A stretch of 31,785 nucleotides of DNA from SZUA-87 sp041687805. Its GTDB lineage: Bacteria > Actinomycetota > Acidimicrobiia > Acidimicrobiales > Aldehydirespiratoraceae. Where the stretch lies: contig JBDNJK010000065.1 in assembly GCA_041687805.1 (NCBI GenBank), forward strand, positions 1 through 31,785, written 5' to 3'. A model generated the notes under the pieces. The model did not search any database and was not told the origin of the DNA. It saw nothing but the letters and a program-made list of their open reading frames with translations. The translations under genes were made by a program, and so were the position numbers. Shown here piece by piece: positions 1 to 7,666 of this stretch. Within the stretch, counting starts at the first letter, position 1; each line of letters begins with the position of its first letter.

Positions 1-6
1 CGATGT

Positions 7-1002
7 TCAGTAGTCGATGTTGGAGAGCTCGTTGAGCTTGTCGAGACGGTGATGGGCTTTAACCATCCGAACGGTGCCGGTGTGGGATCGCATCACGAGT
101 GAGCTGGTCTGACAGCCGGTGCTGTCGAACTGGACACCCTTCAACAGATCGCCGTCGGTGAGTCCGGTAGCGGCGAAGAAACAGTCGTTTCCTTGCACCA
201 GATCATCCTGATCGAGGATCCGGTCGAGCTCGTAACCGGCTTCGATCGACTGTGTGCGTTCTAGTTCATTGCGTGGCCATAGTCGGCAAACCATCTGCCC
301 GCCCATGCACTTGAGAGCGGCTGCGGTTATCACGCCTTCGGGCGTGCCTCCGATTCCGAAAAGGATGTCGGCGCCTGCGTCGGGCCAGGCGGTGGATATG
401 GCACCGGCGACGTCGCCGTCAGGGATGAGTCGAATTCTGGCACCAGCATCACGCACCTCCTCGATGAGTTCATCGTGGCGGTCGCGATCAAGGATCACAG
501 CGACGAGATCATTGACACGTTTGCCTTTGGCCTTGGCCACGCTGGCAAGATTCTCTGCGGGTGTCATCTCAAGGTTTATCGAACCGTAGGCACTGGGACC
601 GACGGCGATCTTTTCCATATAGACGCACGGACCTGGATCAAACATGGTTCCGCGCTCCGACACGGCGATTACGGCCAAAGCGTTTCCTCGGCCGAGAGCC
701 GTGAGAGTCGTGCCATCGATCGGGTCGACGGCAACATCGGTCTGGTGCTGAGAGCCGTCGCCGATTCGCTCACCGTTGAAAAGCATCGGTGCTTCATCCT
801 TTTCGCCCTCCCCGATCACGACGATGCCGTCCATCGGAACGGTGCGTAGGACGTTGCGCATGGCATCGACAGCCGCACCGTCGGCCCCGTTTTTGTCGCC
901 TCGTCCCATCCATCTGGCGCCTGCCATTGCGGCGGCTTCTGTGACTCTCACCAATTCGAGAGCCAAGTTTCGGTCGGGTGTCTCCCCAGTCTTTTCGGTC
1001 AT
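7..1002 (-). CDS. glpX: Class II fructose-1,6-bisphosphatase GlpX
   Basis: Hydrolyses fructose 1,6-bisphosphate to fructose 6-phosphate in gluconeogenesis; cytoplasmic and metal dependent. The 331-residue protein has the usual GlpX length. Visible family motifs are GEGEKDEAPM (residues 64-73), the metal-binding DPIDGT (93-98) and GIGGTPEGV in the C-terminal half. Two in-frame ATGs lie six bases apart (1008 and 1002). The second is preferred because TACGTT sits exactly seven bases upstream of it, which fits a leaderless transcript, and neither ATG has a Shine-Dalgarno. The gene is complete, with its stop at 7-9. It is divergent from the acidic repeat protein, and the two share the region 1003-1086. 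Confidence 0.95.
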   Translation of the reverse strand: MTEKTGETPDRNLALELVRVTEAAAMAGARWMGRGDKNGADGAAVDAMRNVLRTVPMDGIVVIGEGEKDEAPMLFNGERIGDGSQHQTDVAVDPIDGTTLTALGRGNALAVIAVSERGTMFDPGPCVYMEKIAVGPSAYGSINLEMTPAENLASVAKAKGKRVNDLVAVILDRDRHDELIEEVRDAGARIRLIPDGDVAGAISTAWPDAGADILFGIGGTPEGVITAAALKCMGGQMVCRLWPRNELERTQSIEAGYELDRILDQDDLVQGNDCFFAATGLTDGDLLKGVQFDSTGCQTSSLVMRSHTGTVRMVKAHHRLDKLNELSNIDY

Positions 1003-1009
1003 GGTCATG

Positions 1010-1015
1010 AACGTA
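1010..1015 (-). promoter_or_regulatory. -10 box of leaderless glpX promoter
   Basis: TACGTT on the minus strand, followed by seven bases and then the ATG at 1002. It matches the TANNNT-N6-8-start arrangement seen repeatedly in this window. No convincing -35 box is visible. Confidence 0.6.
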
Positions 1016-1086
1016 TCTCAGGACTTGCCGAGAGAGTGGATTGGCCGGTCTGCACTTTGCGTGCGTCGACGTGCGATCATGCCCGC

Positions 1087-1893
1087 GTGGCTCGTTCATT
1101 CAGATCACCTTTTCGAAAGACCGATGAATCCGTTGACGTCGATGATTCCGTTGACGTCGATGATTCCGTTGACGTCGATGAATCCGACGCGCCCGAGACG
1201 GCGGCATCTGACGCCGGAGGTGAGTGGGTCGCCTACGAGCTCCATACCTGGGCTCTGGAGGCGAGAGGAATGGCATCACAGCTTCTCGTGGCTGATGGAG
1301 TGGCTCATTCGTGGCAAGGCACCACTCTCACCGTTCACGAATCCGACGAAGAACTTGTCGACAATCTTCTCGAGGAAGTACAGGTGGCGGGGCGCAGGTC
1401 GTTGGACGACGAGGCGCCCAAGACTGCGTTCGAGATGGATGGCTGGGACAACGACCTTCGCGACGTTTTGGTGCAACGTCTTGTCGGCACAGGCGTCCCA
1501 CATGAATTCGACAACGACGGCGATCTGGTGATTCATGAGATCGATGAGGAACAGGTCGACATGATCATCGACGAGGTCCTGGCCAGAGAAGAGGAACACG
1601 GTCTAGAGAAACTCGTTGGCCTGGAGGCCAACGATCTCCTGAGCGAGTTGTTTCTGGCCCTCGACCGGTTGCGGCGAGATTCGGGTAATACCAGCGGTGT
1701 TGTCGGCGTGATCAAACACGGCGAACGGCTGGCCGGAGCGGCATCGCCGTTCGGATTCGAGCCGGCAGAGTGGAGCAAGCTTCGAGAATCAGCAGCGCTT
1801 CTGGTGGATCTGCTCCAGGAGGAAAAACCCGAAGATGACTTGATCACCGAACGGGCCACGGCGCTTCGGGAGTCTCTCAGGGAACTCGTCTGA
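1087..1893 (+). CDS. Acidic repeat protein with a duplicated domain, function unknown
   Basis: I do not recognise a named family. After a short basic N-terminus (RSFRSPFRK) comes a triple SVDVDD repeat. Two related blocks of about 50 residues follow. Each ends in a pattern like G-V-P/A-H-x-[WF]...L-x-[VI]-H-E-x-[DE]-E-x-x-[VD], so this looks like an internal duplication. A helical Leu/Glu-rich C-terminus follows. There is no signal peptide or membrane segment. The start is uncertain. GTG 1087 is chosen because it leaves the glpX promoter free and has a weak GATCAT six bases upstream; GTG 1036 in the same frame would add 17 residues across that promoter. The duplicated blocks suggest small ligand- or protein-binding modules, but no function is claimed. 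Confidence 0.7.
   Translation: MARSFRSPFRKTDESVDVDDSVDVDDSVDVDESDAPETAASDAGGEWVAYELHTWALEARGMASQLLVADGVAHSWQGTTLTVHESDEELVDNLLEEVQVAGRRSLDDEAPKTAFEMDGWDNDLRDVLVQRLVGTGVPHEFDNDGDLVIHEIDEEQVDMIIDEVLAREEEHGLEKLVGLEANDLLSELFLALDRLRRDSGNTSGVVGVIKHGERLAGAASPFGFEPAEWSKLRESAALLVDLLQEEKPEDDLITERATALRESLRELV
1129..1182 (+). repeat. Three tandem 18-base units inside the acidic protein gene
   Basis: TCCGTTGACGTCGATGAT occurs three times head to tail, and only the last base differs in unit three. The unit is a multiple of three and encodes SVDVDD, SVDVDD, SVDVDE, so a change in copy number would keep the frame. Such near-identical short units are prone to slippage. Confidence 0.95.
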
Positions 1894-1905
1894 GCCGATC
1901 CGGCT
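1893..1905 (+). terminator. Small hairpin directly after the acidic protein stop
   Basis: AGCCG-ATC-CGGCT is a perfect 5-base stem with a 3-base loop that begins at the stop codon. No T-run follows. It lies 17 bases before the next -10 box, so it may separate the two transcripts, but it is short. Confidence 0.3.
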
Positions 1906-1922
1906 ACCGCATTGCGAGCCAG

Positions 1923-1928
1923 TACGTT
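1923..1928 (+). promoter_or_regulatory. -10 box of leaderless J-domain gene promoter
   Basis: TACGTT, the same hexamer as for glpX, lies eight bases before GTG 1937. No Shine-Dalgarno is present. Confidence 0.5.
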
Positions 1929-1936
1929 GTCGATTG

Positions 1937-2647
1937 GTGCTGCTCGCAGAATTGGATGTCTATCACTCACGGCTGATGGCTCCGACGCGGCGAATTGCTC
2001 TTGGCCATCGCACTCTCCCATGTGCTGATCCGCCAGGGGCGGGTGGACTCTTGCTCGGGGCTATCGTCGCCAGATTCTCGGCGGCAGCGGACGCTGAGGA
2101 TCGCTCCGATCTGCTCGCTCTGACCCACTGGCTCGAAGCAGGCCGCCGGATCCCCCAACCGAGGCTTCGTCACAGGTTTCAGGACGACCGGGTTGGGTTG
2201 GCCAGAAGCACGCACCGCCTTCACCAACATGGTGGCTTCGAACCAAGTGTCTCCTTTTCCTTGGTTGATAGTTCCCCTGTGCAGCACGCCCTGGGAGCTG
2301 TGTATGCCGCCGGACTGCTGCCTGCCGGTTCAAGGGGGGGAGTGCTGGCGGCCGTTCGTCGCGGACTGTCGTGGCGAGGCGATATCGGACCCGATTTGTT
2401 TCGCCATCTTGCAGGGGGTCCGATGGTCGGCCAGCTGTCGGCAGGGTTGATTGTCGACCCGGTCAGATGGGCATGTGAGGTGCTAGGGCTAACCCAGGTC
2501 GGGTGCGGCTACACCCGACGCGTTGTTCAGCACCGATATCGGTCCGCACTTCGAGGCGCCCATCCTGATCACGGCGGCGACGAGCGCGCCGCCGCGGTGA
2601 GACTCGCCGACATAGCCGAGGCGCGACGGATACTGATGAGATTCTGA
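1937..2647 (+). CDS. J-domain-like protein
   Basis: A 236-residue protein whose C-terminus reads like a DnaJ J-domain. It has a basic helix (VQHRYRSAL), the diagnostic HPD at residues 209-211 followed by HGG, then a helix ending in EARRIL. J-domains stimulate the ATPase of Hsp70/DnaK. The first 170 residues are not a known partner domain to me, although the pattern 'RRIxQPRLRHRFQxDRVGLARSxHRL' is strongly basic and looks conserved. The J-domain is C-terminal, unlike classical DnaJ. GTG 1937 is chosen over TTG 1934 because of the -10 spacing. The partner and client are unknown. Confidence 0.75.
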   Translation: MLLAELDVYHSRLMAPTRRIALGHRTLPCADPPGAGGLLLGAIVARFSAAADAEDRSDLLALTHWLEAGRRIPQPRLRHRFQDDRVGLARSTHRLHQHGGFEPSVSFSLVDSSPVQHALGAVYAAGLLPAGSRGGVLAAVRRGLSWRGDIGPDLFRHLAGGPMVGQLSAGLIVDPVRWACEVLGLTQVGCGYTRRVVQHRYRSALRGAHPDHGGDERAAAVRLADIAEARRILMRF

Positions 2648-2662
2648 GAATCGCCTCGGCTA
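2613..2662 (+). terminator. Long hairpin spanning the J-domain gene stop
   Basis: TAGCCGAGGCG (2613-2623) pairs perfectly with CGCCTCGGCTA (2652-2662) over 11 bases. The 28-base loop itself holds GATTC-TGA-GAATC around the stop codon. AATTCTGT follows rather than a long T-run. It ends only six bases before the -10 box of the next gene, so it probably stops transcription between two separately initiated genes. Confidence 0.5.
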
Positions 2663-2668
2663 ATTCTG

Positions 2669-2674
2669 TAGCTT
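2669..2674 (+). promoter_or_regulatory. -10 box of leaderless hydrolase promoter
   Basis: TAGCTT followed by exactly seven bases and ATG 2682. There is no Shine-Dalgarno. It fits the recurring leaderless arrangement. Confidence 0.6.
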
Positions 2675-2681
2675 GAGACAG

Positions 2682-3263
2682 ATGCCCAAGCCTCGCAAAC
2701 CTCGTGGATTGCTGTTGACCCATGGAGCCGGTGGCGATTCCTCTCACCGGCTGCTGGTCTCGCTTGAAGATCATCTGGATCTTCCGGTGAGGCGATTCGA
2801 CTTTCCTTACCGTCAACAGGGTCGTCGCCCCCCGCCTCGGGCCCCCAAGCTGATCATCTCGATGGTTGAAGAGGCCGCGAAGTTCTCTGAAGAAGTCGGG
2901 ATCAGGCCCGATGAGGTGGCTCTTGGCGGGCGTTCGATGGGAGGCCGTATAGCGTCGATGGCCGTGGCCGAGGGGCTCAGTGCCGCCGCGCTCGTGCTGC
3001 TCAGCTACCCGCTTCATCCCGTTGGCAAGCCAGAGAAACTGAGGGTGGAGCATTTCCCGGGCATCGCGGTGCCGACGTTGTTCTGCAATGGCGATCGCGA
3101 TCCGTTCGGCACGCCCGAAGAGGTCGATCGTGAGATCTGTGCGATCGCAGGGCCAACGAAAGTTCATTGGCTGTCGGGCCAGCGGCACGACCCAAAACCG
3201 ACCTTTGATGACGAAATCGTGGCGGCTGTGGCAAATTTCTTGGGAGTCGGCGTGATCACGTGA
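2682..3263 (+). CDS. Small alpha/beta hydrolase of the Tex30/KANL3-like group
   Basis: A 193-residue minimal alpha/beta hydrolase. The N-terminal strand and oxyanion region LLLTHGAGGDSSH, the nucleophile elbow GRSMGG with Ser85, and a late NGDRDPFG acid segment with a following RHDP histidine make up a complete catalytic triad pattern. The layout is that of the dienelactone-hydrolase-like Tex30/KANL3 family, whose substrates are mostly unknown. No signal peptide is present, so it should be cytoplasmic. ATG 2682 is chosen over the in-frame TTG 2673, which lies inside the -10 box. It stands alone between the J-domain gene and prfA. Confidence 0.85.
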   Translation: MPKPRKPRGLLLTHGAGGDSSHRLLVSLEDHLDLPVRRFDFPYRQQGRRPPPRAPKLIISMVEEAAKFSEEVGIRPDEVALGGRSMGGRIASMAVAEGLSAAALVLLSYPLHPVGKPEKLRVEHFPGIAVPTLFCNGDRDPFGTPEEVDREICAIAGPTKVHWLSGQRHDPKPTFDDEIVAAVANFLGVGVIT

Positions 3264-3286
3264 AGAGGGCAACCGCGAGGCCGCTG

Positions 3287-3292
3287 TAGTCT
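3287..3292 (+). promoter_or_regulatory. -10 box of leaderless prfA promoter
   Basis: TAGTCT followed by seven bases and GTG 3300. The in-frame GTG 3297 would sit only four bases from the hexamer. No Shine-Dalgarno precedes either start. Confidence 0.55.
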
Positions 3293-3299
3293 CGCTGTG

Positions 3300-4364
3300 G
3301 TGTTGAAGCGAATCGCTGGCCTCGAAGACGAACTGCATGATCTCGAGATCCGTCTCGGTGATCCAGCCGTGCAACAGGATCAGAAACAAATGGCCGATCT
3401 GGGGCGTCGCTTCAAACAACTCGATGAGATTGTGCGATGTGGCCGGCAACTTCGCAGCGCGGTCGATGATCTGGAAACGGCGCGTTCGATGCTCCCTGAC
3501 GCCACCCATGAAGAACGAGACGAGTTGCGGGCTGAGATGGATCAGTTCGATTCGACCATCGAGATCGAAACGTCGCGGCTACGAACGCTCATGCTTCCTC
3601 GAGACCCCAACGACGACCGAAACGTGATCGTGGAGATTCGTGGTGCGGCCGGTGGCGAAGAGGCCAATCTCTTTGCCCGAGATCTGTTCGAGATGTACGA
3701 GGCGTACGCGAAGCGTCAGTCGTGGCACCTGGAGGTGCTGGGATCATCACCTTCCGATTTGGGGGGATTCTCGGAGATCACCTCATTGCTATCGGGCGAT
3801 TCGGTGTGGAGCCGGATGAAGCACGAGGGCGGCACCCATCGCGTGCAGCGGGTGCCGGTCACAGAATCACAGGGGCGGGTCCACACTTCATCAGCCACTG
3901 TCACAGTCCTGCCCGAGGCAGATGAGGTGGAGGTCGCCATCGACGACCGCGACCTGCGAATCGACACCTACCGGTCGTCGGGGCCCGGCGGGCAGTCGGT
4001 CAACACGATGGATTCGGCCGTCAGGATCACTCACATGCCCACGGGCATCGTGGTGGCTATGCAGGACGAGAAGAGCCAACTCAAGAACAAAGCCAAGGCG
4101 TTGCGGGTTCTCCGATCGCGTCTGCTGGCCGCTGAGCAGGAGAAGGCTGCGGCCGAGCAGGCCGTGCTTCGCCGCGATCAAGTCGGCGCCGGTGACCGAT
4201 CCGAGAAGATTCGCACCTACAACTTCAAGGAGAATCGGCTCAGCGATCACCGAATTGGGCTGACGATCTATCGACTTGATCGCGTTCTGGCCGGCGAACT
4301 CGACGAAGTCAGCGACGCACTGGTGGCTGACGAGCGCCGACGACAGCTGGAAAACCCGACATGA
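3300..4364 (+). CDS. prfA: Peptide chain release factor 1 (RF1)
   Basis: Recognises UAA and UAG stop codons on the ribosome and triggers release of the peptide. The 354-residue protein is full length. An N-terminal coiled coil is followed by the codon-reading PxT motif, here Pro-Val-Thr at about residues 186-188, which marks RF1 rather than RF2. The GGQ catalytic motif follows at about 230-232. Gln of GGQ is the residue methylated by PrmC, encoded next. The stop codon overlaps the prmC start in ATGA (4361-4364), so translation is coupled. The start is GTG, apparently leaderless. Confidence 0.97.
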   Translation: MLKRIAGLEDELHDLEIRLGDPAVQQDQKQMADLGRRFKQLDEIVRCGRQLRSAVDDLETARSMLPDATHEERDELRAEMDQFDSTIEIETSRLRTLMLPRDPNDDRNVIVEIRGAAGGEEANLFARDLFEMYEAYAKRQSWHLEVLGSSPSDLGGFSEITSLLSGDSVWSRMKHEGGTHRVQRVPVTESQGRVHTSSATVTVLPEADEVEVAIDDRDLRIDTYRSSGPGGQSVNTMDSAVRITHMPTGIVVAMQDEKSQLKNKAKALRVLRSRLLAAEQEKAAAEQAVLRRDQVGAGDRSEKIRTYNFKENRLSDHRIGLTIYRLDRVLAGELDEVSDALVADERRRQLENPT

Positions 4365-5248
4365 CAACCGACGGCGACACCGTCGCTTGGTCGGTCTTCC
4401 TGACGGAGGCGGTTGAGCGATTGAAGGTCGCCGGCATGGAATCGCCTGACGTGGATGCCCGGCGAATCGTCGAGGAGGCTGCCGGTATTGAGCCGTCCGA
4501 ATTCCACGCGCAGCTTGCAAAACCCGCCACGAAGAGGGGCGTTTCCAGGTTCGATTCGATGCTGGCGCGGCGTGTAGCAGGGGAGCCTCTTCAGTACGTT
4601 GTGGGCAGATGGGGGTTCCGCTACCTCGACTTGATGGTCGACCGGCGAACGCTGGTACCGAGGCCCGAGACCGAAGTTGTTGCCGGCCTGGCCATCGCCG
4701 AAGTCGAAACGCTGGTCATCGCCGGTCAGAGGGAAGTATTGGTCGCCGATCTCGGCACCGGCTCTGGAGCGATTGGACTCTCGGTCGCCTCCGAGTGCAG
4801 CCATGCACGCGTGTTTCTCACCGACAACTCCTCGGAGGCACTCGAGGTCGCAGTGGCGAACCTCGCAGGAGTGGGCCGGGCAGCCACTCGGGTGAGCGTC
4901 CACCAAGGTTCATGGTTCGAGGCACTGGCGCCCGCCCTGGCCGGCGCTCTGGATGTGATCGTGTCCAACCCGCCTTACATCGCGGACGGCGAGCAATTGC
5001 CAGAAGTTGTCGACGCATGGGAGCCCCGCCCGGCGCTGCGGTCCGGCCCACTCGGCACAGAAGCGTTGCTGCACATCGTCGAGATGTCGGTCGACTGGTT
5101 GGGCCCGGCCGGGGTGTTGATACTCGAAATGGGGCCGTATCAGACGGCAACGATTGCCGACGCATGTTCTCGCGTCGGGCTCGTCCCATCGATACACGCC
5201 GACTTGGCGGGGCGTGACCGTGCTGTCGTCGGGAGGCGTCGTCAATGA
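4361..5248 (+). CDS. prmC: Release factor glutamine methyltransferase PrmC
   Basis: SAM-dependent N5-methylation of the GGQ glutamine in release factors. The 295-residue protein has the normal N-terminal helical domain (about 1-85) and a class I methyltransferase domain. The SAM motif DLGTGSGAIG begins at residue 130, and the substrate-glutamine motif NPPY is at 203-206. It overlaps prfA by four bases at its start and the sua5-rpiB gene by four bases (ATGA) at its end, so the three genes form one translationally coupled operon. HemK was an older name for this family. Confidence 0.97.
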   Translation: MTTDGDTVAWSVFLTEAVERLKVAGMESPDVDARRIVEEAAGIEPSEFHAQLAKPATKRGVSRFDSMLARRVAGEPLQYVVGRWGFRYLDLMVDRRTLVPRPETEVVAGLAIAEVETLVIAGQREVLVADLGTGSGAIGLSVASECSHARVFLTDNSSEALEVAVANLAGVGRAATRVSVHQGSWFEALAPALAGALDVIVSNPPYIADGEQLPEVVDAWEPRPALRSGPLGTEALLHIVEMSVDWLGPAGVLILEMGPYQTATIADACSRVGLVPSIHADLAGRDRAVVGRRRQ

Positions 5249-6348
5249 GCGATCAGAGATCGTCGCAGTCGATTGTTGAGGCGTGCGAGGGAGCGAGCGA
5301 TGCCACGGACGCTGCGATCGAGGCAATCCAACGCGGGGAAATCGTTGTTCTGCCCACCGATACCGTTTACGGAATTGCCGCTTCCGCTTTCGACGCCACG
5401 GCTCTGAAGGCAATTTTCGCGGTCAAGAATCGTCCATATGACCGCCATGTCGCGGTGCTGGTGGCCGATCGTCTGCAGGCAGCGTCACTCATCGAGACAT
5501 CACGCTTATTCGATGCGCTTGCTGCCGCCTTTTGGCCAGGCCCACTCACTTTGGTTGCGACCCGGCGGCCCGACGCCGTCACCGCGGTGGGCGACGATAC
5601 GAGCGTCGGCGTGCGGTGCCCGGATCATTGGTTTGTTCGAGAGGTGGCGAAAAAGGTAGGGCCTCTGGCCACTACCAGCGCCAATACCCATGGTGATTCA
5701 TCCCCTCCAACGGCGGCCGCGGTGGCCGACATATTGCCGATGATTGGACTCATTGTCGACGGTGGAATCTGCGATGGCGAGGCATCGACGGTGGTCGACG
5801 TGCGCACAGCATCACCGTTGGTGATTCGCGACGGCCCGATATCTCAGGCCGACATCGACGAGGTCCTAGGATTGACCAAACTTCCCCAGCCAGGAGTGAG
5901 CATGCGTATCGCTGTCGGGTCCGATCACGCCGGATTCCATATGAAACAGGACATTGCCGATCATCTGCGAGGACGCGGGCACGTAGTGATCGACTGCGGC
6001 ACCAACTCGACTGATCGAGTTGACTATCCGGATTTCGGAGCAGCGGTGGGGCGAGAGGTCGCCTCGGGCGGTGCCGATGGCGGAGTTTGCGTGTGCGGGA
6101 GCGGCATCGGCATCTGCATCGCCGCCAACAAGATCCGAGGAGTGAGGGCGGCGACCGTGCACGATGCGACTTCGGCCAAGCTTTCGCGTCAACACAACGA
6201 CGCGAACGTGATCTGCCTGGGGGAGCGTCTGACCGGGCCTGCCGTTGCGATCGACGCCGTTGATGCTTGGCTCGATGCCACGTTCGAGGGCGGTCGACAT
6301 GTCGGTCGTGTGGCCAAACTCGATGCTTTGGGCGGCGAGCGGGTCTGA
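5245..6348 (+). CDS. Fusion of threonylcarbamoyl-AMP synthase (Sua5/YrdC) and ribose-5-phosphate isomerase B
   Basis: Residues about 1-215 are a Sua5/YrdC domain, which makes threonylcarbamoyl-AMP for the t6A37 tRNA modification. It shows LPTDTVYGIA, the KNR motif, SVGVRCPDH, TTSAN and STVVDV. It lacks the C-terminal extra domain of long Sua5 proteins. Residues 220-367 are a complete RpiB, which interconverts ribose 5-phosphate and ribulose 5-phosphate. It has the N-terminal MRIAVGSDHAGF, the E. coli-type cysteine site CGSGIG, and AANKIRG. The frame is open throughout; no stop separates the domains. Met220 (ATG 5902) is preceded by AGGAG, so free RpiB may also be made. In Bacillus these are separate genes in the same prfA-prmC-sua5-rpiB-glyA order. 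Confidence 0.93.
   Translation: MSDQRSSQSIVEACEGASDATDAAIEAIQRGEIVVLPTDTVYGIAASAFDATALKAIFAVKNRPYDRHVAVLVADRLQAASLIETSRLFDALAAAFWPGPLTLVATRRPDAVTAVGDDTSVGVRCPDHWFVREVAKKVGPLATTSANTHGDSSPPTAAAVADILPMIGLIVDGGICDGEASTVVDVRTASPLVIRDGPISQADIDEVLGLTKLPQPGVSMRIAVGSDHAGFHMKQDIADHLRGRGHVVIDCGTNSTDRVDYPDFGAAVGREVASGGADGGVCVCGSGIGICIAANKIRGVRAATVHDATSAKLSRQHNDANVICLGERLTGPAVAIDAVDAWLDATFEGGRHVGRVAKLDALGGERV
5892..5904 (+). promoter_or_regulatory. Internal ribosome binding site and ATG at the RpiB domain
   Basis: AGGAG (5892-5896), five spacer bases (TGAGC), then the in-frame ATG at 5902, which is the first residue of the canonical RpiB N-terminus. This looks like the relic or the active start of a once separate rpiB gene. 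Confidence 0.6.
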
Positions 6349-6364
6349 CAGCAAGATCGGCCGG

Positions 6365-6393
6365 TAGTGTTCGCTCGGTCGAATTTTGAGGAG
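6365..6393 (+). promoter_or_regulatory. glyA promoter -10 box and Shine-Dalgarno
   Basis: TAGTGT (6365-6370) lies 30 bases before the ATG, and GAGGAG (6388-6393) lies seven bases before it. glyA therefore seems to have a short leader with a normal ribosome site, unlike the leaderless neighbours. The ten bases TAGTGTTCGC recur at the Mct-like gene promoter at 24201. Confidence 0.5.
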
Positions 6394-6400
6394 AGTACCG

Positions 6401-7654
6401 ATGTCCTGGCCCGATTTTTCCAATGACGCCGTCTTTGAGTTGATCGACCAAGAGGTCGAGCGTCAGAACACGACTATTCAACTCATCGCCTCAGAGAATT
6501 TCGCCTCACCTGCAGTGATGGCGGCCACCGGATCGGTGCTCACCAATAAATACTCGGAGGGCTATCCGGGTAGGCGTTACTACGGCGGCAACATGGTCGT
6601 CGATCAGGTCGAAGAACTGGCCCGTACGAGAGCGTGTGAGCTGTTCGGAGCCGATCACGCCAACGTGCAGCCCCACTCTGGGTCCAACGCCAATATGGCT
6701 GTCTACCAAGCCCTGCTCGAACCGGGAGACACCGTTCTGGGAATGAGCCTCGATCATGGCGGGCACCTCACTCACGGTTCACCGGTCAACTTTTCGGGTC
6801 AGCTCTACAACTTTGTGTCCTATGGCGTGACCGCGAGTGACGAACGAATCGATTTGGAGCAGCTTCGCGATACCGCTCGTGCCGAGAAACCGAAGATGAT
6901 CGTCGCCGGCGCCACCGCCTACCCGCGGATCATCGATCCTGTTCCGCTTCGTGAGATTGCCGATGAGGTCGGTGCCTTGCTCATGTTTGACGCGGCTCAT
7001 ATCGCCGGCCTGATCGCCGGCGGTGTTCACCCCAATCCCGTTCCATACGCCGATGTGGTCACGTTCACCACCCACAAGACGCTCCGCGGGCCGCGAGGCG
7101 GGTGCATCCTTTGTCGTTCCGAGCACGCCAAGGCGATCGACAAGGCAATCTTTCCGGGAATTCAGGGCGGCCCTCTCGACCACGTCATTGCCGCCAAGGC
7201 CGTGGCGTTCGGTGAAGCGGCAACGCCCGAGTTCAGCGAGTACGCGGCCAAGGTCGTGGCGAACTCCAGCGCGCTTGCTGCTGCGTTAGCGAGCGAAGGA
7301 TTTCGTCTGGTGTCGGGCGGCAGCGACAACCACCTCCTGCTCGTCGACCTGCGTGGATTCGATACTGAACTCACCGGCAAGCAAGCACAGGCTGTGCTCG
7401 ATGCCGCCGGTGTGAGCCTCAACAAGAACACGATCCCCGACGATCCCCGTTCACCATTTGTCACCTCTGGTGTTCGAATTGGCACGCCGGCTGTGACCAC
7501 CCAAGGAATGGGCACAGCCGAAATGGCCACGATTGCATCCATCATCGCGACCGCACTCCGGTCGCGTGGCGACGACTCGGCTATCGCGGAAGTCAGGGCA
7601 GCAGCAGAGGATCTCTGTTCTCGTTTCGAGCCTTACCCACAAGCCGGGGCATGA
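6401..7654 (+). CDS. glyA: Serine hydroxymethyltransferase
   Basis: PLP enzyme that interconverts serine and glycine and charges tetrahydrofolate with a one-carbon unit. The 417-residue protein has the normal length. The N-terminus has QLIASENFAS, then SGSNANMAVY, DAAHIAGLIAGG, and the PLP-binding Lys226 in TTHKTLRGPRGG. ATG 6401 is chosen because of the GAGGAG seven bases upstream; an in-frame TTG at 6386 lies upstream of that site. It follows the sua5-rpiB gene by 52 bases and is followed closely by the wecA-like gene. Confidence 0.97.
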   Translation: MSWPDFSNDAVFELIDQEVERQNTTIQLIASENFASPAVMAATGSVLTNKYSEGYPGRRYYGGNMVVDQVEELARTRACELFGADHANVQPHSGSNANMAVYQALLEPGDTVLGMSLDHGGHLTHGSPVNFSGQLYNFVSYGVTASDERIDLEQLRDTARAEKPKMIVAGATAYPRIIDPVPLREIADEVGALLMFDAAHIAGLIAGGVHPNPVPYADVVTFTTHKTLRGPRGGCILCRSEHAKAIDKAIFPGIQGGPLDHVIAAKAVAFGEAATPEFSEYAAKVVANSSALAAALASEGFRLVSGGSDNHLLLVDLRGFDTELTGKQAQAVLDAAGVSLNKNTIPDDPRSPFVTSGVRIGTPAVTTQGMGTAEMATIASIIATALRSRGDDSAIAEVRAAAEDLCSRFEPYPQAGA

Positions 7655-7666
7655 GGTAGGCGCAAA

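Noticed and set aside
776..1531. A 251-codon plus-strand frame across the glpX start and the acidic protein
   Set aside because: It overlaps two better-supported genes in other frames, and the repeat reads as PLTSMI only because the unit length is a multiple of three.
2463..3509. A 348-codon open frame on the minus strand
   Set aside because: It lies antisense to the J-domain gene end, the hydrolase and the start of prfA, all of which have clear family motifs. Its translation has no recognisable domain and it is an effect of GC-rich codon bias.
5750..6481. A 243-codon minus-strand frame opposite sua5-rpiB and glyA
   Set aside because: Arg/Pro/His-rich translation typical of a shadow frame over two well-supported genes.
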